Assembly (NCBI GenBank): GCA_950295325.1
Contig: OX485804.1
Coordinates: 10,910,001-10,974,000, forward strand
From: Polytrichum commune
Lineage: Eukaryota; Streptophyta; Polytrichopsida; Polytrichales; Polytrichaceae
Length of the DNA stretch: 64,000 bases
Direction: 5' to 3'
The notes under the pieces were generated by a model. The model was given only the letters and a program-made list of their open reading frames with translations, was not told where the DNA came from and ran no database searches. A program made the translations under genes and the position numbers. Numbering within the stretch: the stretch's first letter is position 1; each line of letters opens with the position of its first letter. Positions 12,508 through 23,362 of this stretch are shown here, one piece after another.

Positions 12508-12880
12508 TAAGATATGCTGGTGTTATTTGGTTCCTTTTTCTTGTTCTCTATCGTCTATTGATCATATTTACATCTTCGAAGTTGTGTTCCATTAGAAAAC
12601 CTACAATGAAACATCAACACAAACTAGATTTACAATCGGGGCTTCCCTGATTTAGTTGCGGTTATCGGATGTACATGATTGTTAGATCCTTAATTGAATT
12701 CATAGGTCTGCCCAATTGTGTTCGCTATTGAGTGTAGAGTAGTTAATCAAATTTGAGAGCATAGTCTAAACTCTTTCTAGCATGTGTCTCTATGATGTTT
12801 GTCCTTTGATACTCACCTACCCACACACCTATCAAACATAGGGTCTGACTAAGGAAAACAATTGAATAGCACTCGCAGAC
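12508..12880 (+). mobile_element. F2 MITE copy
   Basis: The copy starts 'ggtgttatttggtt' and contains the F2 landmarks 'cttccctgatttagttg', 'cccaattgtgttcgct', 'ttgagtgtagagtagtta' and 'acccacacacctatcaaaca'. It is non-coding. Confidence 0.7.
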
Positions 12881-13639
12881 CTTATTATATCCAAACTCTG
12901 GCATTTCTAACATGATCCTCCTTGAGCATGAAAGTGGCATTCTGATATCCCTTCTTTGAAATGTCCAGGTCATATGCTTGCCTAAATGCTGGCAATATGG
13001 AGTCAAGGCCAACGATTAATACTTGGCCTTGAGATGGCCCCCAAGACATAATAGACCCTTATGGATTGGGGGCAAACAAGTTTACAAATAACTTCACTTC
13101 ACAACTATCCTCACAATCCATTTTGAATAATGCTAAGAAGTAATTCAATGAATAAACCATATGTATGTTTTCCAAGATAGTTGAAAATAGTAATCATGTA
13201 GTTAGAAATTTTAAACAAGCCAATGCTTTATTAGAGATAATTGATCGTCAAATGGACAGACTCGTAGATAAACAATGACATCAATATAATCAATCACTAT
13301 CTAATATAATATACTAAAAAAAAACCTCATATTTTTTCTTCAACTTTTCTATATAAAATATTTCTATAACTAACTCATAGACTCAAGTGGCTTCTTGTAA
13401 TAAATTTTTTTATTATCGATTCTTTGTCTTTTCTACTTCCTGCTCTATCTTCAATTTATTCGTCACTCGAGTTGTTTTCTTCATTAATACATGTTTCCAA
13501 TTCTTAAGTAATTTCAAGATGTCCTAACGTTTGCATATTTTTTATTGCATTTTTAGCAACATGAAATATGTCAGTAGTTTTCAAATTTTCAAAGGTGTTG
13601 TTGTTTCTTTTTTCTTTTTTCTTTTTTTGCTTCTTTTGC

Positions 13640-14215
13640 CTAGTCCATATTAAATGCATCTCTACGTATCATGCATAAGTTATGCAAACATACCGAAGCA
13701 GTGACCAAGTCTGGTAGATGCCTCAATGACATATTCATTTTTTTCAATAGGATTCTCCATTGTCCTTTTAGTATTCCAAATGCCCTTTTAACTACGATTC
13801 TTGTACTAGATTGGATAAAATTCTAGTGAGTTTTTGGTCTTGACAAACCATCATTCTCACCTTTGAATGAATAATAAAGCCAGGGTCTCATGGGATAGGC
13901 TACATCTCCAATCAATTTGTAAGATAAAACACATCTCTTATTATTTTCTTCCGTTTTGAATTCGTTGAAACAATACCCAAGCATGAGAACGTCCTATCCA
14001 TCTAAAATGATAATCCCAAAATTTGCATTTTAAATATACTACTCCCTAGAGTAAATTTAAATTGAATAAAATCCTTTATGGCAGTGGTAAGATATTGGAT
14101 CAAGTTTAGGAGCAATTATGGGTATATGGCTGCCATCTATAGCTCCAATAACATATGAAATTTCTTGCAATGCTTCAAATTCTACTTTTGTTGCATTTTT
14201 TTTTCATACTTTGAC
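13640..14215 (-). pseudogene. PIF/Harbinger transposase fragment (DDE nuclease), inactivated
   Basis: Minus-strand translation gives successive HARBI1-like blocks. First is 'EALQEISYVIGAIDGSHIPI', containing the first catalytic Asp; then 'HKGFYSI' followed by an in-frame stop. In another frame comes 'FWDYHFRWIGRSHA', corresponding to the D..VG.PGS.HD block. Then come 'LIGDVAYPMRPWLYYSFK', a stop, and 'SSTRIVVKRAFGILKGQWR' and 'LPDLVTASVCLHNLC'. The block that normally reads VE.AFG.LK has Lys in place of the catalytic Glu. Several stops, at least one frameshift and the lost Glu make it a relic. No partner MYB-like gene was seen. Blocks are clear; outer boundaries are not. Confidence 0.85.
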
Positions 14216-15654
14216 TATTGGGATTTCCAAATACTAAGGGCTTTAAATATTTCTAATAAATGCACAAAAATCTCCAACTATAATTGAAGTTTTATTTTCT
14301 GCCATTCCAAAGACCTCACCACACATTTGTAATATTACTACTTTCTAATCAACTTAGTGTTATATATAGCTACACGTATTTCTACTGAATTGCAAGCTTG
14401 TATATGAAAATTTGATTTTTTTGAAAGAAATTGCAACAATCTAACATAAATATGTAAAAGTTTTTGGATTCAACCTTGTTCGTTGCTTGAACGTTCGAGT
14501 TAAATAATTATCCATCAATTGTCTCTCCATCTATGCACAAGCTTTCTCGTACATTCAAACACTACGTTCTCATGGTTGGTTGCACTCAATGATCATGACA
14601 AACATAATCATTAGAGCACCATAGTGGTCATCAATGGCAAGTTGTTGTGCAACTACTACAATCGTCACGATGTGTCGAATGGCCATGAAAAACACTAGTG
14701 CCACCAAGGTTTTGTATCTATGGGAATCCATAGTGTATATACTAAACCCTACAACTCAAGAGGTAAGACAAAAACTCAAAACATGAAGAGCCCAAAGAGA
14801 ATGAGTGAGAGTTACTAAGAGATATATGAAGTTTTTAAGCCTCGGCCTCTAATCCTCAGCCCCTAGGTCTTTATATTAGTGATCCTTGACCCCTAGGATA
14901 TTTTTCTTTAATTGTTCACTTGAAGCTGGCTCAAGCTTCAAAAATTCTCAAATATTGGTTAAGTTGGCCTCAAGATTTCACGGTCTTGACTCCTAGTGTA
15001 AAGCGGCCCTTAATATGCCACACAGCAACCAATTGGGTGGCGAATTGTACCTTGTTCTCATTGCCAATTACTGCATCGAGAACTGGACTCGATGTTGGGG
15101 ACCTTCTATTGTACACAAGCTTCTACCATCCTCCTCATCGACCATGAAAAATGGCATACTGATTCCTTCCTTGAAATGCATTACTTTTCAATGTCCTGGT
15201 TAGTTTCTTAACTGAATGTTGATTCTTCAGTGCCCCGTGCTTGATTAAGTTGGGATGCATGGGAAGAAAAATATGATATCAAAGAGAATGTTGGATTTTC
15301 CTTGGTCCAAGATAACACTAGTCTACTTGCAATCAAACGTCACTCACACCACTTCAGGCTCTTCAAGAAATTTGATGACAAATTTGAACCAGAGGAAGAT
15401 TAGGCATGAGCTAAATGAGTCTTCACAAATGCTGGTGTATGCTTTTGAAACGTCCTTATGATTAAACAGAATACCGGCCTTCTAACAAAGTTGCAATCCT
15501 AATGTAGAAAGATCTGAAGGAAAGCAGTATGTTCTTATTTTTCTCGAATTCTCTGCAGCTGTTCTACAACATCTTGTAATGAATGCAGTTTGAGATCTTC
15601 CTCAAGCCCTTTCCTCAATGCAATCTTCTCAGACCTTCATATCTACACCCACAA
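14216..15654. other. Spacer between Harbinger relic and P450 3' side
   Basis: I see no supported gene. A decayed element edge ('cctagtgtaaagcggccctt', near 14994) matches others in intron 1 of the glycosyltransferase gene. Short plus-strand frames at 14920-15461 have no recognisable product. Confidence 0.5.
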
Positions 15655-16070
15655 GGTATTTGGATGTCATGCGGTTCGTTTTTCATGTTATCCAACTTCT
15701 AGCGATTAGATTTACACAACAAAACTTGTTTTGCATTAGCAAATCTACAATGAAACATCTAAAAACACCAGATTGAAAATCGTACCTCCCCTAATTTACT
15801 TATGGTTATTGGAAGTGCATGCTTTTTTATTTCTTAACTGGATGCATAGGGACCTATATGATCATTTAGAGCATGAGAAATCTTCACTTCGATAAGGATT
15901 GAAGATATTCACATGAGCTCCGAAAATGACGAGGAAAGTGGCTATGCTATGGCCTTCATTTGGATTTACTTACCCATCTTGTACTGGTTGTGTGTTTACA
16001 TATCCTAGGCGCAGTGGCCTAGTCGGAAAAGGAAAGTGACCAATTCATACCATTTAAGACCCATCTACTT
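15655..16070 (+). mobile_element. Chimeric F2/F6 repeat near the P450 3' end
   Basis: The left half (to about 15850) is the 5' half of F2 ('tcgtttttcatgttatccaa', 'ttgcattagcaaatcta'). The right half has F6 features ('gagaaatcttcacttcgata', 'acatgagctccgaaaatga', 'atcttgtactggttgt'). It ends in 'agacccatctactttacc', the right terminus seen in full F2 copies at 35.8 and 50.8 kb. Either F2 and F6 recombined or they share ends. Confidence 0.55.
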
Positions 16071-16101
16071 TACCAAAGAGTGCTTCTAAGTTATTTGATT
16101 G

Positions 16102-19100
16102 CTAGTACAGAAATGCAGGGCTCCTAGGATGGGCCACCAAGCGCAGCGGGGTCTTCATGTTGACCGTCAGCGATGAGGAACTCTCCGACATGTCCAGAGC
16201 TTCAAGAGTGTGACCTTGAGGCAGGGACCAATCGAAGCTATGGAGAAGGTGAGCCAGGAGCAACGAGACCAGTCCGTTCCCTATATTGAGTCCTGGACAC
16301 ATTCGTCGGCCTGCACCGAAGGGCATGAGCTCGTAGGAATCGTAGGCAGATGTTTGGTTCACCTCTGGATGCTCCACAAAGCGTTGAGGATTGAATGCAT
16401 GCGGCTTGTCGTACACGCTGGCGTCACGGTGGATGGCAAAGATGTTGAGGATGAGGCGTGTGTCTGCCGGGAGGCTGAATCCCATCACATTTGAGGCTTG
16501 GGTTGCTTGATGGGGAATGGACACAGGTAGAGCGGGGTGCATCCGAAACGCTTCCTTCACAACTGCTTGCAGGTAGGGTAGTTTGGGAATGTCCGATTCT
16601 TCCACAAGGCGGTCCACACCGATCACCGTGTCGAGCTCTCTCTGCGCTCGCTTCAAAATGTCAGGGTGGCGAATGAGCTCTGCCATTGCCCATTCTACTG
16701 TGGTTGAAATTGTTTCTGTCCCGGCAAGTAGCAGCTCCTGAATTACGCCCAGTATGATGAGCACAGAAAACATTTCATAACCGGTTGCTTTGTTAGCATG
16801 AGCAAGAACAAAGGTGAATAAGTAGCTAGTTATCATCTTCCCACAGTGACTGATAGGATGAAAGATTTCGATTCTGGAAAGCAATTTGGGTTTGTAGTTA
16901 TGGTCATGGCAGCAAGAGGGAGTACACACAAAGGCCAGCCACACAGAGCTTGAGATCAAGCTCAAGCTTGCAAGTTTGGTGGGCCAAAGTCAAAGAATGT
17001 AAGCCTTTATGTGTGGGCCTAAGACACCGAAGCTTGGTTCCTTCGAATTTTGAATTGATTTTCAAGCTCAAGCCCGAACTTGAACTTGTAGTCGTCTGAC
17101 TATGAGTCGAGGGGGTTGCATCACACAACTTGGGCTCAAGCTTGCAAGTTTGGTGCGCCAAGGTAAAACATTTTAGCCCTTGCATGTTTGAAAGAGAGTG
17201 GAGCTTTATCTCAAGATTGGTCCCGCATGAATTTTCAAGTTCACACCGGAATTTGAAAATCAATCCAAAATAAGAAGGAACCAAGCTCCACCATCTCAGG
17301 CACAAACAAAGGCTCACATTCTTTTACCTTGGCCCACCAAACTTGCAAGCTTGAGAGCGAACTGAAGCTCCGTGTGGATGACCCTTGAAACCCCCAATTT
17401 GAACTTGAAAATCAATCGCAAATAAGCGGGGAACAAGCTTGAGACAAAGTTCCACCATCTTACGCAGATGTAAGGGCTCAAGTCTTTCAGGCACTTTGGC
17501 CCACCAAACTTGCAAGCTTGAGCTTGAGCTCAAGTTGTGTGAGGCAACCCTCATAAGTTAGGCATGCATTCACTTGAGATGTGGCACATCATCCTTACCG
17601 AGAGGATCGTGGAAATGTCTGTGTCAGGGAGGGTTTTCCCATCTTCCAGAGGGGCTGCCTGTAACACATCAACGAAGTCTGCCACATATTCCTCCTCCTC
17701 ACGATGCTGCTGCAGCCTTTCCTGAGCACGCTCCCTGTGCTTTTGCGGCTCAAAAATCCTCTCCACGACCTCCTTATCATATTTGTGGAATTCTTCCAAC
17801 TGTGAGTAGATTCCTTGCAACTTCGTGATGAAGCTCAAGGATGGCACGAAGTCACTTATGATGATCTTGGAAAACCAAGCAACAGTAACGTTGATCAGCT
17901 GCTCCAGCTCTTCCTTCTCACGTTGATCCTTTACTCCATCTCCATAATATCTGTGAATAAGGCCATCATCATGAATGTACAAATTGCTAAGTACCCGATG
18001 CCCAGAATATGGAAGAATTCTGCATTCTGAACATACATGTTAATGGTCATCGACAAGCTCTGCAAGTATTCTTTCACGTTCCCCTTCCGTACCAACTACT
18101 ATATACATATCATTTGGGGGTCCCATCTTGAGATATTAGGATATTTCTAACTGGGAGCAGCAGAATAGGAGAAATGAACCAAGACTTCCAAGTAGGTCAG
18201 TCACTGTAACATTTAGGGCGTGTTTACTCGAGTGTCCAAGACCAAAGAAACCTACAATCGAGAGAGATCCTATTGGTCAAGAGTACGACTTCGGACCCAC
18301 CAAACGACTGGAACATGATACCGCAAAGGAATTTAGAACCTCGTCATATGGAGATCATCATAACTCACATAAGGTACACGTCGTGCCTAAATCAAACACG
18401 ACATTAATCATGACGCCTCTATTGACATGATAATATGTGGTTAGGTGTTGATCTAAGAACTTACACCAAAATGACCTCATATGTTTTACAAAGATTGGAC
18501 TACATGCTCAAAACATGCTCACCGTTCAAGCTAGGCTCAATAATCAACATGATTGGAGGGACTATATGACCACTTCATGAGCACAAGAAACTTCACTTCG
18601 ATAATGAACAAGATCCGCACATGAGCTCCAAAAATAATGAGGCAAATGGCTACGGCCACGACCTGGATTTGCTAATTTCATCTTGCACTAATTGTGATGT
18701 GTCTCATGTCCTACAAGAAGTGCGTGCAGAGAGAAAAGCATCCACCTAACACAACTAAGTCTACAGGGTCATCTAGGTTGTAGGGTGTAATATAGTACGT
18801 ACCTCTTGTTAGTGATCATCCTGGTGGAATTGTTAGCAGCAACAGCATGCAGGTGCGTTAAAAGGTGGATGGTGTGTCCCTTGCTTGAGTTTTTCAAGAC
18901 AAGCTTCATCATGTCATGAACCTCCTCGATGCGGACTTTCTGGTGGAGTGCATGCCGCATAGGGGAAAACAGTTCGTTGACGCACAGCCTACGCAGCTGC
19001 CGCCAGAATGAGCCGTAAGCACAACCCACCAAACTTCGGTAGTCGGTGCTTCCTTTGAACTTGGTGGTCCAAAACGACATTACTGGGCGTGATGCGAAGA

Positions 19101-19859
19101 TTGCGTCGTTCTTTTGAAACAGCTCCTTTGCCACTGCCGCAGTCGACACCACAATACATGGGCAGGCCCCTACGACACAGCTTTCGTTGGAGTTAGGTAG
19201 CTTTCGCACTTTCCAAACAATCCAATCTCGGAGGAGGTCACATGACCACATTCAAATCTCATGCATCTGGTTTCGATGGAATCCTCTGTGCCTAATTACA
19301 ACATACTGTAAGGTGCTTCCTGGGTCATCAGTTGGATGCCGACATATGATTTCCAAGTGGCATCTGAACGGGTCTCAAGCCATAAAAGAGAACAATCATT
19401 CATTAACAGCCGAAGCAGGAAGGAGCAAACGGTACCTATCAATCCACTCAAGCTGGACCAGCAATTGAAGGTTGAGAGATCGCCATGGCAATACCTACCC
19501 AATTGTAGAAACATGAGGCCCCCGAACTTGTTGGACAGCGACCACAGAGTTCGGTGTGGCAGGTCCCCTGTAGCCAAGTTGGGCAAATTGCCCAAAATCG
19601 GCCATCTCCAAGGACCTGGCGGCAGCTTTCTCCGCCGCTGCTGCAAAGCTCGATGGATGCACCACACTGTCACCAAAACCACAAGAGTGGAGGTCAATGC
19701 TGTCACCGCAAGTTGGCTCCCATACTCTTGCTGCACCCAGAATCCTCTTGCGCTTGACAGAAGGCTGCTTTGGTCGATGATGGGATCTTCAAATGTCGAT
19801 TTGGCATCTTCATGACTAGAAAGCCCATCAATGCCACCGGGTGCAAGCTCTTCCATCAT
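16102..19859 (-). CDS. Cytochrome P450, A-type (CYP71-clan-like), 4 exons, 571 aa
   Basis: Exons on the minus strand: 19859-19499, 19169-18803, 17950-17599 and 16737-16102. They sum to 1716 nt with consistent phases (1, 2, 0). The start is the first ATG of an ATG ATG pair; a conserved-looking extension of about 48 residues precedes the anchor (about residues 50-68). Motifs in order: hinge 'PPGPWRWPILGN' (80-91), helix C 'WRQLRR', I-helix 'AGTET' (365-369), ExxR 'EAFR' (422-425), PERF-like 'FNPQRF' (475-480), and heme loop 'FGAGRRMCPG' with ligand Cys 507. All catalytic elements are intact. Substrate and CYP family number cannot be told from sequence alone. It would be an ER-anchored monooxygenase using a P450 reductase. 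The exon 3/4 junction is about two residues shorter than is common before the I-helix. Introns 2 and 3 contain MITEs. Confidence 0.9.
16950..17540. mobile_element. Nested F1 TIR elements in P450 intron 3
   Basis: Four F1 arms occur in the order left (16957), left (17130), right (17330-17352) and right (17500-17530). Left arms read 'caagcttgcaagtttggtg' and right arms read 'caccaaacttgcaagcttg'. The simplest reading is one F1 copy inserted inside another. The inner left end and outer right end share a further 'gggttgc.tcacacaactt' stretch, probably the true terminus. The insertion accounts for most of the 861-bp intron. Confidence 0.7.
18205..18775 (+). mobile_element. F6 repeat in P450 intron 2
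   Basis: This is non-coding sequence homologous to 30930-31275 and 60070-60605. Shared blocks are 'ggtgttgatctaagaac', 'aagattggactacatgctca', 'cacttcgataatgaac', 'gctacggccacgacctgga' and 'cagagagaaaagcatccac'. The left boundary is uncertain because similarity fades near 18380. It is part of the 852-bp intron 2 (17951-18802). Confidence 0.65.
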
Positions 19860-19984
19860 ATTAATTAGTTTGCGTAAGTAAGTACTCACCCCTAAGCTAC
19901 TCCACTCATTCCCGTCTTGCTATCGATGCTTCAACCTTTCGTCCATGCGCCACCTCCAAGTCTGAGCGACATACTTCCTTATCA

Positions 19985-20225
19985 GGTAAATCTGACGGGC
20001 CGGCCACGCAGACGTTGAGCACGCTTGCCAGTTCGATGGGCCAAGGCTGAAGAATGTGAGCCGACTATGCGGAGATACTTGGTATCTTACAAGTTTAGAT
20101 TGATTCTCAAGTTCAAACCGGAACTTGAACTTGTAGTCATTCAACTCCACACCATTAAGGGCCGGTGTAGACCATGGAAGATGGCCTTTTTTCATGGTCC
20201 GACTTGATGGTCCATCTTCCAAAAA
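19985..20225. mobile_element. Degenerate F1 copy upstream of the P450 gene
   Basis: 'gccggccacgcagacgttga', 'cgatgggccaaggctgaaga' and 'ggaacttgaacttgtagtca' match the F1 copies in intron 3. The right arm is decayed. It lies about 130 bp upstream of the P450 start codon and so overlaps the presumed promoter. Confidence 0.5.
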
Positions 20226-21990
20226 ATCGATTTACAAAGTCTTTGGGTCCCTCACTAGGTGAATGTGTTATTTCTTTTTAATATCTTTTCAAAAAGGGCA
20301 TTTTTGAAGGAAAAAAAATTAAGTTTTATCATTCTCTCATCTTCTCTTGTCCTCATCTTCTCTTCCTCAAAAGACATGTCATTATACAATGATCATAACA
20401 TCATTTCTCAGCCATGGGCCCTTGCGTTTTTCTACTAGAGTACCTCTTTTGCCTTTCCCTCCACAAAACCCATTGGACCATGTCAGTGTATAATCCTAAA
20501 GGCCACTTCATACACGAGGCAAAAGCCATGACCATGAAATTGTGATAGCCCAAAAAAAAGTGTCCAAAGGCCCTCCCAAGACATCTCCAATATCATGTAG
20601 TGTGGTCACGGACCTTCTCAAGTGTAGTGTGAAGTCATATGTAATTGGGCCCTCAACCAAATGCTAATTTAATGAATTTATATTCATGCGGGTCCTCACA
20701 CATGATAAAATAGAATAAATCAACGGTTGTGAGCGTTTGGAGTGCCATGGTCTCCTGATTTTGTATCAAACTTACCTCCAAAAGGTGGTTTTTGAAAATA
20801 GTCCAAGTGACCGTGGATGTCGTGCACCTCTCCATGAGGAGTGCCCGAAACACCATGGGCACAAAGGGGACCCCGGAGTGACACCCGGGACTTGTGGCGC
20901 CGTTGGTGAGAGGGCCCAAGTGATCCTAATGTGGGTGAGGGCCCCAGACATTGGGAACGCTTCCCTCCCACGGACATTAGGAGTCACGAGGATAAGGCCA
21001 TGAGCTATGCGTAGCTTATGGCGTGTGAATTCTAGAATGCTCAAGAACACCTCAATCGGAGGTGTGAGCTAAGAGATATGACAATTTGAGTGGGGCGCTG
21101 TCCCGGGACAATGCCCTGGTACAGCAGTGGCCTGGGAGTGATTCCCGGGACTGCCAAGGTTTGAACAGGCATAACTTCCTCAATAATTGCCTGAATGAGG
21201 CAAGTGAGGAGTCCATTGGCATCTACGTGAAACGTAGATGACGATGAAGTGGTTTAATGTGAGCATCAGAGATGATACAAGGAAGTTATAGTGTTTTGAA
21301 GCTGCTAGAGGCTTCTAGCCCCAGCGGCTAAGGGAAAATGTCTACCTGGCCCCAACTCTTGGTAGAGAAACATAAGGTTTCTTAACGGTGGTGTAGGGGC
21401 CCTACCAAAAGTCCTAGAGGCTTCTACGGGTGGGGTGGTTTGGCCGAACCCACCCGAGGCTGAACGACACGGCCTCCATGGGCTTTGGCCTAATGTGAAG
21501 GCATAGTTGCCTAGTATAATTCAAGTTGTTATAGTGTTGCTTTGGCAATGCAATGATCAACATAAGATTGGACTTCCATGGAAGGAAGTCCACATCTAAG
21601 AATTGGTAACCGATTAAGGGTGAATCCCAAAAGCAAAGTAGGAGGGTTGGTTCCCCTCTTATAAACTATAAGGTCCGGGGTAGGAGGAGCTAACCATTAG
21701 CATGGTGGAATGCGAAGGGTTAGCGCTCATGACCCTTGCTAGAAATGAAAATGGTTAAGATAGTTAAGGGGAATTAGCAAGGGTTGCGACAGTGAAACAT
21801 GATCCATTTGATGTCATGCAATAATCCATGTAAACTTTACATCCATCTTACATTCACATACTCAGTTGGTCCCTCAAGCATATATATTGTGAAGCGAACT
21901 TGGATTGGTTCCGCCTTTTGCACCAATGAGAGTGTTTGAAGTGTAATGGTCAGGGGCTCTCAGTTTCGTGTGTGAAGTGGACCTAAGGTA
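20226..21990. other. Spacer, no gene recognised
   Basis: No coding exon is supported. Motifs 'gtgtagtgtgaagtc' (20597) and 'gtgtgtgaagtggacc' (21968) resemble the ends of the decayed TIR family seen at 9.4-9.8 and 15.0 kb. Overlapping open frames at 20653-21050 occupy a locally GC-richer stretch, but run on both strands and resemble no protein I know. Confidence 0.5.
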
Positions 21991-21994
21991 TGAG

Positions 21995-22195
21995 GGGTGT
22001 TGTTCGGTTCGTTTCTCCATGTTCTCCAACTTCTACCGATTATATTCACACAACAAAAGTTGTGTTGCATTCACAAATCTATGATGAAACATTTGCAAAC
22101 ACCTTATTGAAAATCAGACCTTCCCTCCTTTAGTTATGGTTATTGAAAGTGCATGAAATTCTTGTTGATATCTAAACTACATATGTAGGTTTACA
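21995..22195 (+). mobile_element. F2 MITE, 5' half only
   Basis: It begins 'ggtgttgttcggttcgtttc' and continues through 'ccaacttctaccgatta', 'tatgatgaaacatttgcaaa' and 'ttagttatggttattgaaag', then stops. The following sequence belongs to F5. Confidence 0.6.
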
Positions 22196-22199
22196 AAGA

Positions 22200-22515
22200 G
22201 TTTTATGCCAAATTCACTTTTAGTTCATCCAAATGCCAATTACTGAAACAAAGTTTGGTATATTTTGCATCCTTTCATTCATGTAATGAAATATTATCAT
22301 GGATGATTGAAATTTGGTTGAAAATCACTTAGTAAGTCACAATGATGGCAACATTGTGAATCTATTCTTCCCAAAATGTTTGTACAAGGAATAACAAATA
22401 ATGTTAGGTTTACATTCGGTGTTGGTAACACTACATGAGTGATTTACAATTAGTATTGAGTGAGACAAAAAGAATTGGTGATACTAAATACAACATTTAG
22501 TGCAATTTTCCTCAT
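22200..22515 (-). mobile_element. F5 TIR element (uninterrupted copy)
   Basis: Its reverse complement matches the split element at 57995-58830: 'tgtatttagtatcaccaatt', then '...ttgtaaatcactcatgtagt', then 'accaaactttgt...ggcatttggatgaact'. It is useful as the empty-site version of the locus where the 497-bp element inserted at 58082-58578. Confidence 0.65.
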
Positions 22516-23056
22516 AACCCAAAAGTCAACGGTTGGCACGATTGTAGGGGATAACCTAGTTTAAGTTCAGAAGGGGGATTTCATTGACTCTTGTATCTTA
22601 AAGTGGGAGTTGACTTTCATTTGAGTGGTAGAACTTGCTTCCCCTAAAGTTGTTGGTGTGGACCGGTGAACAAGGAGTGCCAGCAATTAATTACAAGCTA
22701 GCCGATTGATCTTGAGAATTTCTGAATGAAATAGAAATGTTTAGGAAGGGATTCCGGAAGAAAAATTAAGGGTTTTAGAAATGAGACGATTAGGAGAAGA
22801 AGAAAAAAATGCCGGCATTTAGGCAAGTTGTTTTGGAGTATCCATGGCAAATTACCAATTGAAAGACATTTTTCATAGTGGGCAGCCGACCATACATATA
22901 TATTTCTTAGTAACAAATATTAATACTATGCATAGTTGGAATTATCGCTCACATGGAAGCTTCAAACTCCCTCCTCTTGTGCACTAGACAACATGTAAGT
23001 GTGAATTTTTAGCCTTTAAACTTCAGTGCACTACGGATTGGGGGGATTAGAATTTC

Positions 23057-23362
23057 ATGGAGTTGTGGGGCATGGTAACTTGGAATCATGCTTTGCAAGC
23101 ACGGTACCCCAACATCCTCATTCTTGGAAAGTTAGCTCATGTGCAATGTGTTTCTACAACGACATGTGAGCATGCTTTTAGTGTGCAAAACTTGATAAAG
23201 ATTGAAGTAAGAAATAGATTGGGCAATAATCTCGAGGCGATGCTACGAATTGCCTTGGAAGGGCCAAATGAGGGGGTAGATGACATTAACAATGACATTG
23301 TCCCACTTCGGAAGAATGACAGTAAACACTGTTTTTGTATGCTAATCCCTCTTCTTATTTGA
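23057..23362 (+). pseudogene. hAT transposase C-terminal (dimerisation) remnant
   Basis: An open stretch encodes 'VQCVSTTTCEHAFSVQNLIK' followed by 'EVRNRLGNNLEAMLRIALEG'. This is the pattern of the hAT C-terminal dimerisation domain, including the S.a.cER.FS..n.iKt..RnrL core. The rest of the transposase, including its catalytic residues and BED finger, is missing from the window, so it is a fragment. It could be a relic of an autonomous relative of the hAT-type MITEs here, but nothing ties it to a given family. Confidence 0.7.

Noticed and set aside
20653-21050. Overlapping frames on both strands in a GC-richer stretch
   Set aside because: Same-region frames on opposite strands with no family similarity; consistent with base composition.
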